Source: Candidatus Methylarchaceae archaeon HK01M
GTDB taxonomy: Archaea > Thermoproteota > Nitrososphaeria > Nitrososphaerales > JACAEJ01
Assembly (NCBI GenBank): GCA_024256245.1
Contig: JAKLZD010000053.1
Span: forward strand, 1-7,066
Length of the DNA stretch: 7,066 nucleotides
Direction of reading: 5' to 3'
In this document: positions 5,013-7,066 of the stretch, in pieces
Position numbering within the stretch: the first letter of the stretch is position 1
Layout: every line of letters starts with the position of its first letter
Notes under the pieces: generated by a model
The model's input: only the letters and a program-made list of their open reading frames with translations
Databases searched by the model: none
Told to the model about the DNA's origin: nothing
Position numbers and translations under genes: made by a program

Positions 5013-5966
5013 TTAAACTCGCTCATCCGGGTAGGGGACTTCTATTACTTCTAGATCAGACGCAGCTACAACATTTGGATGTATCTTTAAGGCTTGAAAC
5101 ACCAACTTGCTCACATCGCTGTACCTTGCACTGAAATGAGTAAGGACGAGTAACTTAGCTTCAGCATCTTTGGCTAATTGGGCTGCTTCTACGCATGTTG
5201 AGTGCATGTTCTCTTTCGCTTTATCCAAATACTCTTCCCCATAAGTTGAGTCAAATACGATCACATCGGCGTTAGAGAAAAGTTTGGATAGAAGAGGACT
5301 TGGTCTAGTGTCTCCAGATATACCTATCTTTCTCCCTGGACGTTTCTTTCCTAAGACCTGATCTGGGTTGATTATCTTGTCTCCAATGGTTACGTTCTCA
5401 CCACGTTGTAAGGTCGACCAAAGTTTCCCCTTTGGTACGCCAAGTTTTGATGCCTTCTCAGGATAAAATACTCCTTGTCTATCGAACTCTTTCAATAGAT
5501 ATGAGTAAGACCTTACAGAATGCTCAGAAGGGCAAGCTTCAACTACATAATCCTTCTCTTTCATAATTACTCCTCCCTTGACCTCATGAACACTGATCTG
5601 AAATGTAAGACCGAATTTAAGGTATCTCATGTTGTTCCTCAAAAATCCTATGATTCCTCTGGGCCCGTAAATATTCAAAGGTCTATCCCTATTGAGTAGA
5701 GACATGGTTTGTAAAAGACCGAGGAGACCAAGTATATGATCGCCATGAAAGTGGGTGATGAATATATTCGTTATCCTACCGAATCCGATGCCTATCTTTA
5801 TCATCTGCCTTTGCGTTCCTTCTCCCACATCGAAGAGCAGTATCTCTTTGCCTCTCATCAATGCTAACGAAGTCAAACTTCTTCCAGGTGTAGGGATCGA
5901 CGAGGAAGTTCCAAGAAATATTAGTCTCAATTGAACCAGATCGTTTGCCTCCTTTAAATCTGACAT
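5013..5966 (-). CDS. rnz: Ribonuclease Z (tRNA 3'-end processing endonuclease)
   Basis: Cuts precursor tRNAs just after the discriminator base, leaving the end to which CCA is added. At 317 residues it is the short (RNase Z-S) form. The metallo-beta-lactamase zinc site is complete: THFHGDH (71-77, with H72, H74, D76, H77), H149 (PSEHS), D219 (ISGDTRP) and H277 (LTHFSARY), plus H255 in ENMHSTCVEAA. FLGTSSSIPTPGRS (17-30) and DVGEGTQRQ (46-54) are typical. GPRGI (101-105) begins the tRNA-contacting exosite, and GVPKGKLW (176-183) is the usual substrate-positioning segment. The ATG at 5964-5966 has no ribosome binding site but lies about 24 bp after TTTATTAA, fitting a leaderless transcript. A GGAGG inside codons 5-7, 8 bp before a CTG (codon 10), leaves a shorter start possible, which would also agree better with family N-termini. 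It is divergent from the PAC2 gene. Confidence 0.95.
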   Translation of the reverse strand: MSDLKEANDLVQLRLIFLGTSSSIPTPGRSLTSLALMRGKEILLFDVGEGTQRQMIKIGIGFGRITNIFITHFHGDHILGLLGLLQTMSLLNRDRPLNIYGPRGIIGFLRNNMRYLKFGLTFQISVHEVKGGVIMKEKDYVVEACPSEHSVRSYSYLLKEFDRQGVFYPEKASKLGVPKGKLWSTLQRGENVTIGDKIINPDQVLGKKRPGRKIGISGDTRPSPLLSKLFSNADVIVFDSTYGEEYLDKAKENMHSTCVEAAQLAKDAEAKLLVLTHFSARYSDVSKLVFQALKIHPNVVAASDLEVIEVPYPDERV

Positions 5967-6085
5967 ATATGTGTGATTTACATTAATAAATTGTTGATTA
6001 TAACATCTTTTGTTATGTTTTTATTATCAAAGGTAAAAATAGAAAAACTAAAAAGCCCATTAGACTATTTTATTCTAGATATCTT
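5967..6085. promoter_or_regulatory. Divergent promoter region between rnz and the PAC2 gene
   Basis: 119 bp of AT-rich DNA separate two diverging starts. For rnz (minus) the element TTTATTAA, complement of 5983-5990, lies about 24 bp before the ATG. For the PAC2 gene (plus) ACTAAAAAG (6047-6055) is centred about 34 bp before the ATG at 6086 and would give a leader of roughly 5-12 nt. Neither gene has a clear Shine-Dalgarno sequence, which fits short-leader or leaderless transcripts. No operator-like palindrome stands out. Confidence 0.4.
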
Positions 6086-6835
6086 ATGCTTAAAAAAATT
6101 GAGATCGTTGAAAGAGAAGACTTTAAGATAGATGAGCCAACGGTCGTAGAAGGTTTTCCAGATGTAGGCTTGGTGGGGGCCATAGCATCATCTTACTTAG
6201 TAGAGAAGTTAGAATTGAACGAAGTAGCCCATATAGAATCTGCGCTCTTCCCTCCTGTCATGGTGCTTCATAAAGGTATTATCACAGAGCCTGTTAGGAT
6301 ATTTAGTAATGGAAAGATAATTGTCGTTACATCTGAAATTGCTATACCCCCAAAAGTAATACATGATCTTGCCAATGTACTCACAGACTGGTTCAAAGAG
6401 AAGAAGGCTAAACTTGTCGTCTCTTTAAGTGGTATCCCTGTTCAAGAAAGGATGGAAATTGATACCCCTTCAGTATATGGTGTTGGGAATGGTGAGAATT
6501 GGATGAATATATTTAAGAAAAATGATATAGAAGTTATGGAAGAGGGGTTTATGGCGGGCATCTATGCTTTACTCTTAAAAGGATGCTTGAAAAGAGGCAT
6601 ACCAGCCATCGCCCTCCTTGCCCAATCTTTTCTAAACTACCCCGATCCCGGGGCTGCTGCTTCGGTAATAATGTCCCTTAACAAGATTCTAAAGTTGGAT
6701 GTAGATGTAAAACCTTTGCTTGAAAAGGCTGATGAAATCAGAGTGAAGGCGAGAGATCTGATGAAGCAGGCTCAAGGCACTATGGGAGCTGTGAGAAAAC
6801 CATTAGAGAGGGAGATTCCGATAATGTACCATTAA
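6086..6835 (+). CDS. PAC2 family protein, proteasome-assembly chaperone with C-terminal HbYX motif
   Basis: Archaeal PAC2 proteins (PbaA/PbaB type) are homologous to eukaryotic proteasome assembly chaperones and can bind the 20S alpha ring. Family features at 249 residues: VVEGFPDVGLVGAIASSYLV (20-39), FPPVMVL (55-61), the SLSGIPVQER region near residue 113, a PSVYGVG turn, and GFMAGIYALLL followed by LLAQSFLNYPDPGAAASVI. A charged helix leads to the C-terminus, which ends IPIMYH. The last three residues M-Y-H fit the HbYX pattern (hydrophobic, Tyr, any) by which proteasome activators and PbaB-type proteins dock into alpha-ring pockets. This supports a direct link with the proteasome, though it is not proof. 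ATG at 6086; no Shine-Dalgarno. A small heat-shock gene begins 19 bp after the stop, probably in the same transcript. Confidence 0.88.
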   Translation: MLKKIEIVEREDFKIDEPTVVEGFPDVGLVGAIASSYLVEKLELNEVAHIESALFPPVMVLHKGIITEPVRIFSNGKIIVVTSEIAIPPKVIHDLANVLTDWFKEKKAKLVVSLSGIPVQERMEIDTPSVYGVGNGENWMNIFKKNDIEVMEEGFMAGIYALLLKGCLKRGIPAIALLAQSFLNYPDPGAAASVIMSLNKILKLDVDVKPLLEKADEIRVKARDLMKQAQGTMGAVRKPLEREIPIMYH

Positions 6836-6840
6836 TATAT

Positions 6841-6845
6841 GGAGG
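6841..6845 (+). promoter_or_regulatory. Shine-Dalgarno that fixes the TTG start of the Hsp20 gene
   Basis: GGAGG ends 9 bp before TTG at 6855-6857. This is the strongest ribosome binding site in the window. The nearer ATG at 6839-6841 is in another frame and stops after ten codons, so the SD supports the TTG start. Confidence 0.65.
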
Positions 6846-6854
6846 GGAAGAAGG

Positions 6855-7066
6855 TTGTCAGAATGGATTGACGAATTCTTAGGGCACGCTTACAGTGAAC
6901 TGATGCGCCCTTCATGGGATGCTGTTGAGAAATACTTAGAGCCACTCGTCAACATAGAGGATAAAGAGGATGAGATAGTTGTTACCGCTGATCTGCCTTA
7001 CGTTGAAGATAAGAACGATATAAGCATAGATGTAGCTGAAGACTCGCTCGAGATACGTGCAGAGAT
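6855..7066 (+). CDS. Hsp20 / alpha-crystallin family small heat-shock protein (N-terminal part)
   Basis: The first 70 codons of a gene cut by the right edge. Small heat-shock proteins are ATP-independent holdases that form large oligomers in the cytosol. Residues 1-29 (SEWIDEFLGHAYSELM...) are a typical variable N-terminal arm. The alpha-crystallin domain then begins with EPLVNIEDKEDEIVVTADLP (29-48) and continues ISIDVAEDSLEIRAE (56-70), the classic strand pattern P.V.I.E..DEIVVTADLPGV...DI.I.V.ED.LEI.A. The conserved C-terminal IXI motif lies outside the window. The start is TTG, supported by GGAGG 9 bp upstream. It follows the PAC2 gene by 19 bp with no promoter-like sequence between, so the two are probably cotranscribed as a protein quality-control unit. 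Confidence 0.9.
   Translation, partial: MSEWIDEFLGHAYSELMRPSWDAVEKYLEPLVNIEDKEDEIVVTADLPYVEDKNDISIDVAEDSLEIRAE

Overview
The window looks like chromosomal DNA of an archaeon. I base this on an archaeal-type (class I) CCA-adding enzyme, a tRNA gene without an encoded CCA, a UPF0201 RNA-binding protein, a PAC2 proteasome-assembly chaperone ending in a proteasome-docking tripeptide, AT-rich TATA-like promoters and frequent TTG/GTG starts. The protein flavour suggests a TACK-type lineage (for example Bathyarchaeia or a relative), but the sequence alone does not fix the phylum.

Layout. Positions 1-1181 are accessory in character: the start of a secreted protein running off the left edge (minus strand), a 10-bp phased AT repeat and a 17-bp palindrome upstream of it, a small ORF with a C-terminal membrane anchor, a start-less remnant resembling DUF6623 proteins, and a plus-strand coding-like fragment that runs antisense into the 3' end of a tRNA-Pro(GGG) gene. 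That last arrangement is what the int(N) half of an SSV-type archaeal integrase leaves behind, so this stretch may be the edge of a decayed integrated element. Positions 1182-3264 (minus) hold thpR, cca and tRNA-Pro in that transcriptional order. Positions 3297-4581 (plus) hold a promoter and a two-gene unit: a UPF0201 RNA-binding protein and a xylose-isomerase-like TIM barrel. Positions 4582-5012 hold a probable 41-residue membrane protein and otherwise nothing clear. Positions 5013-5966 (minus) encode RNase Z. Divergent from it, on the plus strand, are a PAC2 chaperone (6086-6835) and the start of a small heat-shock protein (6855 to the right edge).

How the genes fit together. Much of the window concerns tRNA 3'-end maturation: RNase Z cuts the 3' trailer, the CCA enzyme adds CCA, and the tRNA next to cca needs both steps. 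ThpR and UPF0201 are further RNA-related proteins. The right end is a small proteostasis unit. The most notable oddities are the int(N)-like fragment against the tRNA, an Asn in place of the third catalytic Asp of the CCA enzyme, and the helically phased decamer repeat. Beyond these, the core genes are ordinary, and I see no fully formed new system in the window.
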